DNA of 64,000 bases, from contig CANUEZ040000165.1 of NCBI GenBank assembly GCA_948099385.1, positions 2,244,501 through 2,308,500 of the forward strand, written 5' to 3'. The translations under genes and the position numbers were made by a program. The DNA comes from Fasciola hepatica. Its lineage: Eukaryota; Platyhelminthes; Trematoda; Plagiorchiida; Fasciolidae. The stretch's first letter is position 1. Every line of letters starts with the position of its first letter. The notes below the pieces were generated by a model. The model ran no database searches. It was not told the DNA's origin and worked only from the letters and a program-made list of their open reading frames with translations. Shown piece by piece: positions 1 to 13,731 of this stretch.

Positions 1-3000
1 TCTCGCCGGTGGTAAGCGCTTGGTTTGCTATCTCTTCGCCACTGCGTTGATTTGCTTACGGAGTATTAGTTGTATCGACTACCGCACTTCTAGCGACGGG
101 CTGTACTACACTGTGCTGTTAAGCTGATCAGTGTCGCTTTAGAATTATTCTCATCACCAAGGTGTGTCACCAAGGTTCAGCTACTCGAAGGAAACTTTCA
201 CTCGGATTAGAGGCACGGTACCTTTCGCATTACCACCCACAACTCGCTTTTGTGAAAGCTGGCCGGGACCACACTGAACCAGGAAATTCAAGCACTCCGG
301 TTGGCAGTCCATCCTTAGTCGCACAACCCCCAAAATGACGACAGTTTCCGCGGTGATCGCTACAGTTTCTTTAAGGAAAGATGTGGTTTCTAACCAACGA
401 TATGAACTCTCGGATCAACAGGAACATCTGTGTGACCCACATCGGAGAGCCTTGGTTAATTAAAATTATTGAAAACAGTCTCGTTCTCCATGAGAACGCA
501 GAGTGCGTTAGTCAATGCAGAAAACAGTGCAAGAAGAGATCAGCTAGTGGCCTCGTTACTCACTTCAATTCCGAGTGGTTGGAGAAGTCTGAAGCTGGTC
601 TTACCTTCCGTTGTAACCACGCGATTAATTCGTCACTAAATGTGATCATGAATTCCGGCTTTTTTGAGGCATTGTGAGTAGTAATCTGTACCTAGCTCAT
701 ATTCAGCAAACTATTCACCTGGTGGAACCAAACAAATAATGGTCATTTCGGGAAACCATTCACCCATCAACTTCGCCCTTCTTCTAAGACATACCTCCAG
801 TGTTCCTTCGTGGGTTTCTTTCGAACTCTCTGTTTGCCCACTGGACTTATTTATGAAGACTCTTAGTGCGACCTCTGATTTGTATGATTCCATTGAGACT
901 GCATTTTTTATAAGGCACGGTATCTTCTCCACTACTTAAATCTGTGAGAAGGCAAAAAACAACAAGTCAATAAAAAAGCACAATCAGGCTGCTGTGCCAT
1001 CACATTCAGTCCTGATAAAACGAGAAATACGATGGTTGAATATAACATACGCTCACCAGTTCTTCCGTGCCACCAATAGAAAACGTCTCTGACACGGAAT
1101 CTGGCTTCTTCTTGGACAACGGGTTCAGTCAAAAGACTGTGACATAGATGCCGACGGAGTGAAAGACGCGTCTATCCATTATCCATCGGATACCCTACCA
1201 AAACTATGTTCCTTCTGTTTTCTCAGAGATAGAATTATCTTCTGCAGAATAAGTCTTCAAGTCATGCTGAGCTTCAAAATCAGGTTGTGCCGTGGATTCA
1301 GACGACTTGCACACTATCTGGATTTATGAATTTCCTCAACAACAAATCTGTTGATATCGAGGCTATTCCTGTCTCATAGAAACCTGTGACAGTAGTACTT
1401 ATTCCCTAACATTCTACTACCAACGACTTGCCAGAAACGTTCTCGTTCCATCTCCAACACTAATTTTGTGCTCAAGATGACCGAACGCGCTATCTTTATC
1501 CAGTCGAGTTCTTTTTTTTTTGTTTTGTTCAGTGATCCGTATCAGTTTGCTCACAAACCCAACAAATGCAATCTGGATACAGTTGCTTCAGTTTGCCCGT
1601 TCATTTCAAGGAGCTTGAGTAGTTCCATGAAATTTGTTCTTTGTATTTTCCTCTACTACCCCTCTGTTTTCATTCGGTTCCCACTTTTGTACTTCTTCAA
1701 AAGCTGGAGTCTTCGGGTTGTCTCACTTCTTCATTCTCGTGGCAGAAAGACTACTTTTCCAATAGAGCCCGAAGTACTCAAGTTGGTACCGTTTTATCGT
1801 CCTTTAACTGACAACTCTAGTGTTCTTCATGTTGCCGTACTTTTGCTCTGTCTATTCACCGCATATCAGCGACTTGATCACTTTTATTAACTTTATTGAA
1901 TTGAACTGACAGGTGGTATTGAAATTGCCCCCACCCAGAACTACGCGAACGAAAGCAGCAAGTGGACCAAGGCTGCGAAATAACACGTTGTTTAAATGTG
2001 TTAAATTAGAGAATATAATTGGTAGACTCGAAGATGACCAGTCACAGGGAGCTTTCGTGGGACTTGTCCGCGGCGATCCTGATTTCTCGAGGCTCATCCG
2101 CGTACGTGGCTACGAAGCTGTACCTGACCGTATCACGTGCGACAGCTAATGAATCACCACATCACTGCACCAACCGGGCGACATTTTCAGTTCGGTGATG
2201 AAATCAAGTTCCGTCAGTCTATCTCTAACCAACCACACCGCACCTCCTTCTCCGAGAACTTATACAGTAACCAGCATTAGTTGTCCCATTCTGACCTGTG
2301 TAATAAAAATCCCTTTTACTTCCCTTTTTGTTTGCAATATAACTATGTAGAACAACCCAGGAAGGGAGCCACGACCAATGAAAGATTGCCAAATGTTTCG
2401 AGTGTACTTTCTCCTTTTTTCGTTCCTCTCACACCACTGAGCAATCGGTCAATAACAATGTCCCAGTTTCCAGAGCTGACTCGGTCTAATAAGTGGGCTT
2501 CACCATTAGCACCAATTTACAATAGTCTCCTCATATTCTTGATTGTGTTGAAAAACTACGTAGACTGCTTTTTCAGATTAGTGGGCAAAAGTATTTTGAT
2601 ACTACAAAAGCTGTTATTTTTTCTGTTGTCCATAAATGTATTCTCTCAATCTTGTTCTACTGCTCTCCCGTAATCCTTCGTGGTCTACTTAAGAAAGATT
2701 TTATCCCACTACACCACAGTCCGGCCATGATCAGTCGTGTTTATTTGATTTCTGTGGGCTCTTATCTAAAATGTTTGCGGTTTAGACGCCATAGTCTGTG
2801 GAAGATTCGCCATGAAGATTCTAGAAGACCATACCGATCCAGTATACCTTGTCTTGTCTGCACGTCATTCGCGTCACTCCATACTTTCTACGTTCAGACT
2901 TATTCCCTCTCACATGATTATCCATCGCAACTGGTTGATAAGATTAAATTCACCGAGGAACTTCTCATGAACCCTGATGTTTGAAGAGGTATTTTTTTAG

Positions 3001-3783
3001 AAGCGTTTACTTTACGTGTTTATTTCAAAGTGACTCTGATCATTTCTCCTTTTTCTGACTGAAATGCGGGTTTGTTAACTTAATGAAATCCTCAGTACTA
3101 TGCGATGCAATTTTGATACCACCGTATAAAGAATACACAGTTAAATCTCTATACCAATTCCTGTCCTCTCTTTTCATTCGACCCAAGGGAATGCTTAGGT
3201 AGTTTGCTTCGAAACTCAGTAGAAGACATATTCTGAGATCGTTGACCAACTACAATCCATATAATTTCCCGTATGCATGTATGCATGCATTCGAGCATAG
3301 AGTTATTCCATACCTAGACTGGAATTTGCATAAACCGGTTTCTGTAATACCTTAACTCACGAATATGTGTGTTAGCTTATTCCCTTAACAGTTTTTGCTC
3401 CATACTTCACTTGCGTTGTGTTTTGCCCTTTCCGAGGAAGTGATCTTGTCTATCTGCCTAATGCTACCCGAGGGGTTCATAAAACATGAATCTGACTTGA
3501 CTTGAGTTTCCCGAGGGACAAATCTGTCCGGACGCAACAACGTGCTACACACAGTGGTCATCTCTTATGATGAACGACTTTCGGTGTTGCATAATGATTC
3601 ATATAATATAAAAATCAAACTTCTGACTACTTTCAATGATTTTTGCTCCACTTGGCCTAATAGTAGAAGAACTCATTGATTTGATTCCTTAAAACTTTTG
3701 AAAGATGGTGACTGCAGTAGGAAGGCAGTCGTTTGAGGTCTATTGATTTTACGGAATTTAACTCCAATGATATTCATTTTTAG
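1..3783. other. Unassigned sequence, no clear gene
   Basis: No recognisable mobile-element protein or RNA gene is visible here. Open segments occur between splice-like dinucleotides (for example 521-673, listed separately), and a T-rich open stretch lies around 1470-1890. Short inverted or A/T-rich sections are ordinary for flatworm intergenic or intronic DNA. Confidence 0.4.
521..673 (+). CDS. Possible internal exon, unknown protein
   Basis: I do not recognise this protein. The segment follows a CAG acceptor at 518-520 and ends at a consensus GTGAGT donor at 674. It stays open for 51 codons with equal entry and exit phase. A second open segment at 801-919, after an acceptor CTCCAG, continues in a compatible phase with a 127-nt intron between them; its donor (GTATCT) is weak. 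Open stretches of this length next to AG and GT are expected by chance in 64 kb, so this is only a candidate. Codon-bias scoring or a transcript would decide. Confidence 0.18.
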
Positions 3784-3918
3784 GGTCGTTATATGTTTAG
3801 TTCGGCCGACAGTCTTTGGGGGTCCTGGAAGTATCACATATTGGACTGGACACTTCTTTCCCACATGCTTTACGTAACCGAGCGCATCGTGGACGGTACG
3901 GTGCTTTCCAAGCCAGAA
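3784..3918 (+). CDS. Possible internal exon, 45 codons, unknown protein
   Basis: A pyrimidine-rich acceptor ending TTTTTAG at 3783 and a perfect GTAAGT donor at 3919 bound an open segment of exactly 45 codons, phase 0 at both ends. The peptide starts GRYMFSSADSLWGSW and ends VLSKPE. It contains several Trp and Tyr residues and no low complexity. I cannot assign a family. The two splice sites together are among the better matches to consensus in the window, but chance is not excluded. A tiny downstream segment at 4694-4723 (10 codons, peptide IEDGKLNEFP, donor GTAAGT) is compatible in phase. Confidence 0.3.
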
Positions 3919-4949
3919 GTAAGTGTTGACTTAATGAACCACTACCATGTTAGCATAAGGGTGAAAAATCTAAACTCTTCCCATCATAATAAAGTTAAAG
4001 TAATTTTCAGAGTTTGTTTAGTTGTCTCAAGGTTCACGATGCAATCCGTCAATGACGAGATGTGACGGATCTGCCCTGAGTGACACAAGCTTCGGTTCAA
4101 TTTCAGCCGAGTCGTTATTTCGCATACGAATGCACTCGTATTCCCTTGCACACTACAATGAAGAGCTGAGTTTGTACAAGTTGGTCCTATCAATAACCCA
4201 TCGAAACCGTAGTGATAAATGGGGTCCACAAATAAATATAAGTTCACTTCCTCCAAAGGAGTTATAAAATGAGAAGAACGAAACTTACAAATTAGAAATT
4301 GTCATATTATCTGGTGTACAATTTAACGGATGATATTATCACACCAGGATAACGCTATTACGTTTGCGGTTACACGGACAACATGTATCTAACGAAGTTG
4401 CGACCTTCAGCTACCGTGGGTTCTCCGAGTGATGACAGTGTTTTGCCTGCAAAATTAGGAGTATTTGCATTCACAACGAGCATGTATCATGAGAACGTCT
4501 CAACGAACCAGAAGATTTTGTTTCCATATTCAGGCAAGACAGGGCTGTTTCTTGTCATCAATATGACCTTTGTACTGGTATGACGATATTCCATTGTTTC
4601 ATTCGACTACGGAGGGCAATCCAAGAACCGTGCTACACGACTACAAAGGCCTATGGCGTCATCAGGGGCAAACCCATCGGCGTGACTGCTTAGATTGAGG
4701 ATGGAAAACTGAATGAGTTTCCAGTAAGTCAGGCACGGTGAAAAGACTAAAGCAAATGCGCGATGGTGTATATAACTTCTGGGGATCAATGCACACTTTT
4801 TCCCGAGAAACGAATATGTTACCGATAGAAGAGAGATATCATCAAAAAAGCAGTTCACTGCTCTTCTGCTTACTTGTTGCAGTGCGGATAGAGGTGAACA
4901 CGTTGTTTCTTTTGATAGGATCGGAACTGGTTCAAGGCCGGGGGAGGTG

Positions 4950-6160
4950 AGGGTGTTGATAGAATTATCAAAATTTAGCAGGAAAGGAAGATAATTGAGT
5001 TAGTTAACTTGTATCACATTATGTTGTGCAAACTAGATAAATGTTTACTAAATGAATGAATTTTATGAAAAGTTGTCCAGAAGAGGCCGAACTTTTTGCT
5101 GTAAAACACAACTGTGGACCATCGATTCCCAATAGCTTTTGCAATTCATTCCCAAACTGACTCTTTGCGCTTCGGCATTTAGCTGCAATGACATGTCAGA
5201 TTGGATTTCTAGAAATGTCAACTAACTTGCATAGAAAAACGGCAGACTAAACCATATGACGTTACTGATATTATTATTACACGAAGACGGATAGGAATAT
5301 ATATGATTGGGATTTGGACATTATCATTCGAAATTGCGGGTGACTCGTTAATTAATTCTTTTTTCAGGTTGCTTAATCGCCGTAGTCCTTCGTGCAATGA
5401 AAGCACCCATGGCAGTATTGATTTAGGATTTGGAACGGAATAAATTTAAGTATGCACAGAGTTTCATATAACGCAGCAGCAACTGACCGTGAGTAGTTTC
5501 TGGCTTTGCTCAGAGCACAATCGTTAAATGTTTCCATAAACCAAGACCACGTCATTCCTCGTAAAACCTCATTGTATCTTCCAAAATATTTGATACTGCA
5601 GTAAGAAAGTCCTCAAAGAAACAATAGGCAGTGACTTTGCGTAAAAGGAACGTGGGTTCATCTTACTGGGAAAACGGAACAATACCACCAAATATCTCAT
5701 TGATTGCCTCATTTACATCTCAGCTTATGGTCCTTGAGGCTTCAGTAAATACCAAGTGTATTTCTGCGTCATCCACACAATACAGCTTTAACATTTGATT
5801 TCTGGAACCAAAACCTGCAAGTCCTCTGCAGCTTCATACCTCCCGCCCGTTTCCACTCCAACGCTGAAGTTGTTACTGCAGAACTAAACTGAACGATGAG
5901 TTGTCATTGTATTACACCCATTATTTGCACTCTTATCCCATCTTAAGAAGTGACCGTAGAGTTGCTGAATATCTAGTCTCAGGTGTATAAAGCATATACT
6001 CGGAAAGGATTGAGTTCACCTTGTGAAGAAATTAATTAATTTGAGTCGATGACTTCAATACTCACGTGTTGTCGTGGTGAGTTGTAAAATCAGTCTATAT
6101 AAGTATGGATGGTAAGAGTTTAGATTTTTTGCGATATGATTCATCATGTGCCGTGTAACT
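4950..6160. other. Unassigned, nothing recognised
   Basis: A/T-rich sequence with stop codons in all frames. I see no repeat copy shared with other parts of the window and no RNA motif. Confidence 0.4.
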
Positions 6161-6164
6161 TCAG

Positions 6165-6315
6165 TACACCGTTGAGAGCCAGCCCGGATAACCTTGTAGT
6201 GAAAGTGTTCCACTCACAATCGTTCATCCAGCATTCGAGTCCTAGTTGGGGCTCGGTGGATGCGCACCGCTGATGATTTCTAACAAGGATAGTTTTCAGC
6301 GGTTTGAGCGTTCCT
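6165..6315 (+). repeat. tRNA-like SINE with degenerate hammerhead ribozyme
   Basis: The segment contains a B-box-like CATTCGAGTCC near 6231, then the stretch GGCTCGGTGGATGCGCACCG leading into CTGATGA at 6270-6276 and the hairpin TTTCT-AACA-AGGAT. The same order (pol III B box, GGTGGATGCGCAC, CTGATGA, hairpin with an AACA loop) recurs at 16.4, 29.3 and 37.6 kb, so this is a repeat family. The organisation matches the schistosome SM-alpha type: a tRNA-like promoter plus a hammerhead. In this copy the conserved GAAA after the hairpin is lost (AGTTTT), so it should not cleave. Confidence 0.6.
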
Positions 6316-6788
6316 CCTTCGTGATGAATCTTATCATGTAGGTTAATTTAGTCCACTATTACGAATCTGTACTCTGGCAAAAAGCCTTATGTCACCTACA
6401 CACACCACCTCGTGGCTTTTAAAAATAAAGGTACTTCAAGGTACCTTGCTGTCCAGTGAAGAAAACAGCACGATCAATTCAATAAGCTTGTCATTTTGTT
6501 TGCTCCATTAATCCGGCAATTCGGGAGAACGTAAATTACAAATTGAGTAAAAGGGAAGCTGTTTAGAGCTCAAAATTTTACTGTATTATGTAAGGTATTG
6601 GTGACTTAGTGGTTATTCACATTTCGGCTTCCCTTCACAGTGAAACCTCTCATAAGGGACCCTCGCGGAGTGTTCCTTGCATCTCAAGATAACACTGATT
6701 AGCACAGATAATATTCAAAAACCAGCCTCCCGTGATAAATAAAAATGGTAATGCACCAAGACATTTGTTGACGGCTGAAATATTGCAG

Positions 6789-6845
6789 AGGAAGCATCCG
6801 CTGTTTGTCAACTTTGAAACGGTTGCTGCACAAATGGCAGTGAAG
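6789..6845 (+). CDS. Possible short internal exon, 19 codons
   Basis: The acceptor ATATTGCAG ends at 6788, and the segment ends AAG followed by a perfect GTGAGT donor at 6846. It is 57 nt, phase 0 on both sides, peptide RKHPLFVNFETVAAQMAVK. Unknown family. Further downstream a split candidate, 7752-7806 plus 7841-7872 with a 34-nt intron, also closes in phase 0. All are tentative and may be chance. Confidence 0.25.
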
Positions 6846-8325
6846 GTGAGTAAAGTAGAGCAAATAATTTATACCAGTAAGCATTGCTTACAAACGTATA
6901 CCTTCAGCAAACCGAGTTATCCGGTTGTAGTGAGCAAGGCGTACTTGGGCGGATAGTCGCCGTGACTTTCGGCTTGAAATGAACCCGAGACAGACTCGGT
7001 GTCAGTATTTGATATACAAACATTGGACCGTTAACCACCAGCTCACAAGACGAGCGCACGGAAGGGAGCAGACGAACATAGAATGGTATTGCATACTTGG
7101 CAAAATTCCATAATCACCCCAGGCGCAGAGAGTCTCAGGGACAGATCGCGATTCAGGAGGGACGAACGGATCCATGAGGTTCATTCTGCTTTGGCGGATT
7201 TTATAGTTCAGATCTTACAGCTTTCAGGCCTGAAAGGTAAATAAAGAGAGAAAGAAACATGAAGAGGAAAGTGGTAGTGAGTATATTGGAATTGCGTTTC
7301 ATTATAAGAATAACCTTTGCCACTACATGGTGAACTATTGGGGAGAAGGCTACAACTTCGACCATCACCCCCTTTTTCCTTCTGTGTTTACACCATTGCT
7401 AGCTCTTCACAGTAGGCAATTACTTTGTCTGAACACACCACTAGGTAGTAAGAAAGACCCTTATCTTACCCACAGACTCACTGTTCCAAAGGCTGATGAT
7501 TTAATTCCGTTTGAGTAGCATACTATTGGATTTGAAACTTCCTGGCACGTGAGAGCTTTTGCAATACGTCGTATTGGTGAGCCACTTTCCTGGATTCAAA
7601 TGGCTCTAATTTTCCCGTCTAAAGTGAGAGCAGGTCTTCTTCTGTGTTCCATCCCCTTTTGTGCGAGCTTCCCCTGACTGAAAAAATTGAGAGTGGATGG
7701 TTTTTCGGTTGACTGTTGGTCTGCACACCTTTGGACACAGTGTAATTGCAGGCCTTTGTGTGTAATCAATTGTACCGCGCTGGCATTGTTCACATTGAAC
7801 CTAATGGTGTATACATACCATCTATCTGATGAGAGTTCAGATAACTACGGACAGTTGCAGACTATGAGCATTGTGAGTTTGGTGGGTGCGTAGGACTAAC
7901 TTCGGTCAGTGGATCAACTCGCCCTTACAGCATGAGCCCATGGGTAATAACATGTTCCGCACACACACACAATTTCGGCACACAGACAATGTGCTTATTT
8001 GTGATCAAGTTCTATACATTTTGGTGCACAGAGTGAATATGGTTTAGTTCAGTTCAGTTTTGCACAGAACAAGTAGTGGCTGCTGCCAATCGAGCGTCTA
8101 GAATTCCTTCGGCATTATGCTCACAAGGTCTGCACCAATGCACCGTGTATTTAATTCAATCCTCGCTAAAAGTGACTAGAACGTAACATCTTATCACTCA
8201 TCACCTGCGTGAGACGTTGTGCATTATGAGCTTTCATCGAGTCTTCATGAACCAAACGGAAATGTTCAATGGTAAAACACCACAGACCGACATGAGTGGT
8301 CACCTCTGTCCGTCTAATGATACCT

Positions 8326-8595
8326 TCAAAGCTTACTGTCAGAGATGATCTCGTTCCCATCATGATCTAGAGCCCCCTTGAAGGACTGGACAGCACACGG
8401 TCCTATCACCTCTTTTGGGCATCCATTCCAGTAGTTTGCCACCCTACTGTTGAAGAAAAGGTATTTAGCCGTCAATCTATATCGAACTTTCTCCAGCTTC
8501 TTCCACTGACCTCTTGTTTGGGAGTCCAAGGCAAACTGGAACAGGTTCTCTGGACTAAGAACAGAAAAGCCTTTTAGTATTTTGTATGTCTCCAT
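8326..8595 (-). pseudogene. CR1-like RT C-terminal fragment
   Basis: The longest open part of the 8.3-10.1 kb element, 89 codons. It shows the conserved C-terminal signature of CR1/Jockey ORF2 proteins (ETYKIL at the start, a basic KVRYRL block, FFNSRVANYWN, then VQSFKGALD), which lies after the RT thumb. Frames upstream are shifted, so this is a fragment and not a gene. Confidence 0.8.
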
Positions 8596-10080
8596 TAAAT
8601 CTTGTAACTCCTTCTCTCCTTAAAGAAAAGTCCGAGATCCTGGATTCTCTACTCTTGCTGCGCTCTTTTCTGACCCTCAGTCATACGTGTTGCAAGGGGT
8701 TGTACGTTCTTCAAGCAGGCGACGTCCATTCTGTAGAAGACTGACCATTCCTGGACAGTGTTCTAAAAGAAGTCATAACTATAGTTATGTATGAATACCT
8801 TTTGTTTTCCGCACGACATCGCTTATCTCAATCTGAAGAGCTCATTGCGCGATTTTTATGCAACGGCTACACTCTGATTACATTAGTTGAGATCAGAAGT
8901 CATCCAGGTGTCTAGGTCTTTAAACCTGTTTACTGCATCTATCGCTAATGGGCCTTGGTTGTTTACGACCGTCAGGTCTGTCTCTGTCCGTGACAGCAAG
9001 TGAGTTTTCCCAACACTGAGGGGATAGGCCTACTTGTGTGCCCAGTTTAGAGCGGCAACTAATGCAGTAAACGTCACATTTAAATTACCCGCTCCTAATC
9101 TCTGTACTTTTCTTTCTTGTTATCTTTCAGAGGTAAACTTTCGGAACGAACCGAGAAATGTCGATGACTTTCAAAACGAAACCTCACCTGACCATGATTG
9201 AGTACCAGTTTTGTTCAAATGAACCCCCCCCCCTTTTTATTGTACTGTGCACACCTTGGCCTGATGTACATTCGTACTTCTTAATGCACGCTAACTTCTG
9301 ACTCTGCCTTCTATCGCGTGTTATCTACCGCGAATAATCGATCTTGTCGTGCTTGTGGTATTACTCGTTGTGCCCTGTGGATATCTAGGGCGTTGCGCGA
9401 TTCACTAACACCGTTATCCAATCCAGACGATACACATTCTGGACTACTGTGCCACATGATTTCGCATCTCGTCGGTCGTACCGCGTAAAGTGAGTTCCAT
9501 TGTCGTGTGGCTCACCCTCCTGTCTACTATACCATGTCTAAGCTCAGATCCTCTTGTCCCTGAACACCCGCTAATTTCCCATCATCGGCAAAAAAGAAGC
9601 TAGGTGACTGTAGGACTAAGTCTAGGTTGTGTATATGTAGAGGAAACTGTAGTGGGTCCAGTACGGATCCCTGCCGTACTCCACTGGTAGCGTTCACCGA
9701 ATGAGATTTTCTGTCCCCTACTTTAGTATAAAATGTCCCACCTGGAACGAGGTCTTCGGGTCAATCCTGAATCTGTCCACTTATATAAAATGACCCCAAC
9801 CTGAGTAGCGAAAACCGATGGTTCACCTAACTAACTGCTTTGCTAAAGTCAAGGTCGCTTACATCTATTTGTTTACCTTCATCCACTCTGCGAATGGCTC
9901 CATTTAGGAAGCACAAGAGATTGGTTAAGCAAGACCTATTTTTTAGGAATCCATTTCAGATGGGCAAAGCACGAAGTTATGTAGTACAGGCTGACAGACG
10001 TGCGTCCAGATGATCTCCAGCACTTTGAAGAGGATGCGTTTTAGGCTAACCTGTTTATAGTTTATTGTTTCAGAGTGAAT
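8326..10080 (-). mobile_element. CR1/Jockey-like LINE, decayed ORF2 (RT to C-terminus)
   Basis: Reading the minus strand from about 10,080 down, broken frames give the finger region (SCLTNLLCFLNGAIRRVDEG), the motif A area (DVSDLDFSKAVS), motif B (SGVRQGSVLDPLQF, about 9630-9695) and the catalytic loop FFFADDGKL at about 9575-9600. The element ends with the typical C-terminal segment at 8326-8595, containing ETYKILKG, KVRYRLTAKYLFF, RVANYWNGCP and VQSFKGALD. This order is characteristic of CR1/Jockey-type non-LTR retrotransposons. Many stops and frameshifts show an old dead copy. No endonuclease domain is seen upstream, so it is 5'-truncated. The sequence between about 8600 and 9570 is more eroded. 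Confidence 0.85.
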
Positions 10081-13000
10081 TCCCCCACAAGCCACCAGCC
10101 ATCAACCACCAGCGTTGTTTTGTTTTCATTTCGGTGGCAACCATGCATGATCCAATGTGGCCTTATATAGCTTTTATACTGGCAGAGATAAGATGCCTGC
10201 CAGCGGTTTGACGATAGCAGGATGGATAGTATCCGGTTCAACAGACTCATGGATATCTAGTTCGTCCAGGTGCTTGAGCACTATTTACTGTGTTAGATTT
10301 AAATCGGTTATGACCGGTGGGGGAGTCACTGTCAAGATTATGGACGTGAAACGGTAGAAAACTAATGATCAATGCATAAAAATAGGAGCCTCTGCAGAAT
10401 ATTCTACGACAAAGCAACATAACCAAAAATGCCTGACAGGACCTTTATAGGCAAAAAAATGTAACAAAAACCAGTAATCTTCTGCTTTGGGCGGGGGGGA
10501 GGGGTGTTCAGTCAGTAAACGCACAAGAACTGAAGAACTTCCATGAGCCATGGCTGAATAAGTGTATCAGCCGGTACAAACACTCACACCAGTCGAACAA
10601 CAACGTGGTGGCTGACAGCCCGGTCTTTACACTGCACCCCTCAACGAATGAACACTGCCCACAGTGTTACGTACCCCTCAGTCACAAACCACGGGAGTAC
10701 CCAATCCCCAGGGACCACACCTCAGGCGGGCCATTTTACAGGACTGCAGCCGATCACGCAGAGCCTCAAGACCACAGACTGAACAAAGCCTCTCATTGCG
10801 TTACTTCCGGCAGGCAAATTCACAAGACCCGAATCGGGTCATACTAACACGGTATCACAATCCAAAGAAAGCAACTATCTCTACGACCCAAAACGGGTCA
10901 AGAACCAAAACCTCACGAATCATTCGGTCCCGGGCAGCGGCATCAGATTCGTAACATATAAGGTCCAGTGATTTCCCACCGGGACTCATGTGTGTTCAGT
11001 CTTGACATGAAGTCACTACGATAAACATCGTCACCACAGCTCGGCGCAGTATCCCTTGTAGAGTGATCTTTTCGTCCCCAGGGCCAACATAAAATCTCTT
11101 GTTCGAATACGTGGAGTACGTCCTTAATTCTTATGGAGAAACAAAAGGGGAATCGATAAATATCCCCGTGTGTGTGGTGTCCCTTATTCAGGGGTCTCCT
11201 TTTGAAGTGCTTCACCGTATTATTATTGATTTATTTAGGATTTCTACGCATAGATTATAGTAAACTATTTCTACAGCAGTGGAATTTTCAGACCTTCATC
11301 ATACCCTTCTTCATTATCGCGAAGTCGGCAGGCTGACAGTCCCTTCGCACATGATTTCGATGTAAGAATCATGCATTTAAACTTACCCGAAATTCTTCCC
11401 AGCGAAAAGGCTATCCACCGCGAATTTGTTGTTGTGAAGTATTCTCAGAGTATTTCTAATTTCGTTTTTTTTCGGGGTGCACATTATGAACACTTCGGCA
11501 AGAGGAACTGTTGCTAGGGTGAACGGCATATTTTGAGTAGTGATGAAGTCACCTGCGCTGGATCTTACTTTCATGATTTCAGTCATTAGCCGCATTTGAG
11601 TCTTGACTTATTTCAGAGTTTTGATCTTCAGGGCAATTTATCATGATAAACAAGGTCGTTCAATTCCACTCGCCCATTCTAACAGCAGGCAGTGAACATC
11701 CGTATTTTTAGTTGATATAATTATGAGGACTTCTTAGGAGATTCTACTTTTGGACCGAAAGTCTACAGCCTCCGCAAAAGATCCTTCCACTGCTGTATTT
11801 CGTAACCATCATATTGTATTCGTGAGGTAAGCAGTGACTCCATGAGATGTACTCAAGCAACAATTAGTTCCATTTTTGATTGCCTAGTCCAAATCGCCGA
11901 AATGGATGTAGCAGTGTTACGTTTTCCCGTTCTGTTCTGGTAAGCCTTGTTTGGGTACGAGGTGCCAACTGAGAAGTGAGATGGGATGAAAGGGCTTTTT
12001 ATGAGAATTTATCAACATGGTACCAAGTCTCGTAATTGGAACAGTTGCTGAGCTGCTGACTGATCAGTATCTGTCAACCAAACAACACGTTAAACAAGAT
12101 GATAAATTTCGGCAAATTTTTAATTATTTGGACAAAGGTTTTTGGCATTTCTGAAAACAGGATAAATTACTTTTCGTCACGTTGGTGTGTAGAGGGGTGG
12201 GTTTTTGAAACTAATTTGGAACTAATACTCCCACAATTGATAGAGCTCAGATTTAAGAGTAGCAAAAATGATCCAGTTCTATCGGAGTTCGGTGTTACTT
12301 TGAGTATATAAATTGCAACCGTTCAGAGCAAGAGAATAACAGTTGATTTCGGTCTGAAAACTTCTCAGAACAATGATATTTCTCAGTAGCAGTAGATGGA
12401 GATTGGTGAAAATCAAAAACACCTTTTGTTTTCCTGTGGAGTTTTTGAACAACAAGTGATATTTGCAAATATCGAGAAGTATGAAAATAATAAGTCACAT
12501 TTATTTATATTTGTAATGCTCTTCACAGAAACTTACCATTGTCCCAGTCATTTCTTTTTGGAAAAACTTTGATTAATTCAGGCGGAACTGATGTGCACGG
12601 TTTGAAGCAACGTGTGGTTGTCCCATCCCACATGATCAAATATGATGCTGGGCTTACCAGTTTTAAAGGAAAGTAGAAAGTTGATAAGTTCTTGTGTTCA
12701 AGCTGCGATGAATGATTCAGTCTTTTTGGTGTGACACCATTTATTTCACAGGGAATCTTTCCCTTGTAATTCCTGACAGGGATGGTGGAAGTGCGTACCT
12801 TTTCTGCAAATGGTAGGTGGGATATTGATCATACTCGGCGACTGTTGGCAAAAAGAACATAATTTTGGAAGTTCAGAGGCAGTCTCTTTTCCAAGATGCG
12901 GGACTAATCAAATACCCATCAACACTCATGTCATCGTGCCACAAGTCACTTATTTCCCGGGATATAACCGTACACTCCAAGTGGAGAGGACGTCACTCTC

Positions 13001-13370
13001 GTTTGCAAATGATTTATGCCACTACCACTGTTATTCATCCCACATTTTATCTGCGCAAATAGAGAAAAGCAAGTAGTAATTAGTCTGCGGATCATCAGAA
13101 ACACCACTAGGGCTCGACCTTGACTCAGGTATATTTGCAGTGAATTCCCATTCGGCGCCATTCAGTAGGGACTAGTCAATTTTCAGCAATACTGACTCTG
13201 AGCCTGTCATTTAATAACCAAAGTTAGGATCACCAGAAAAGAATCCTCAAAGACAAATACGACGATAAATTTGAAATCACCATTTATCACAATTGGCAGA
13301 AACCATCATGATCATTTCTCAAATTCAAATAACTCCTACGGGTCCCACTAGTGCCGGTCTCATATTTCCA
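10081..13370. other. Unassigned; C-rich patch at 10.6-10.95 kb
   Basis: No protein family recognised. Between 10,600 and 10,960 the plus strand is unusually C/A-rich and holds the short palindrome GACCCGAATCGGGTC near 10,826 and a similar GACCCAAAACGGGTC near 10,888. A G-rich run lies at 10,489-10,505. The remainder is A/T-rich with stops in all frames. Confidence 0.35.
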
Positions 13371-13373
13371 CAG

Positions 13374-13403
13374 TTGTTTTGTTTTAAAAAGATTCCAAAA
13401 ATG
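13374..13403 (+). CDS. Possible micro-exon, 10 codons
   Basis: Acceptor TTTCCACAG, 30 nt in phase 0 (LFCFKKIPKM), then donor GTGAGA. Listed only because it lies just upstream of, and in phase with, the zinc-finger candidate at 13,732. Very weak on its own. Confidence 0.12.
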
Positions 13404-13731
13404 GTGAGAAAAATCTTCTCAAAGTAAGTGTTAATTTCGGCATGAAAGGAGGTTTACGTCGGCACATGTATCTGATTGTATAGAAGATCGAACAATTATC
13501 AGTTGACGTTACCTTATTCATCAGGTACGACTCGTTTCTACGTACGAATTGTTTTGTTCAAGAGTCGAGAACATGAATGTTACTTGCGATTCCCTTATAC
13601 TGACCTCCATCGTGTTGGGTTATCCTGGTCGAATTTTAGCTTAGTTGTAGCAGATAATTACGAATAATTTTTATGCACCGATGAATATTACTCTGACATC
13701 GTGTTACCTGTTGGATTCTGTGAGCTTACAG

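Noticed and set aside
1468..1890. 140-codon plus-strand gene
   Set aside because: T-rich low-complexity composition, no motif and no supporting splice sites; most likely chance.
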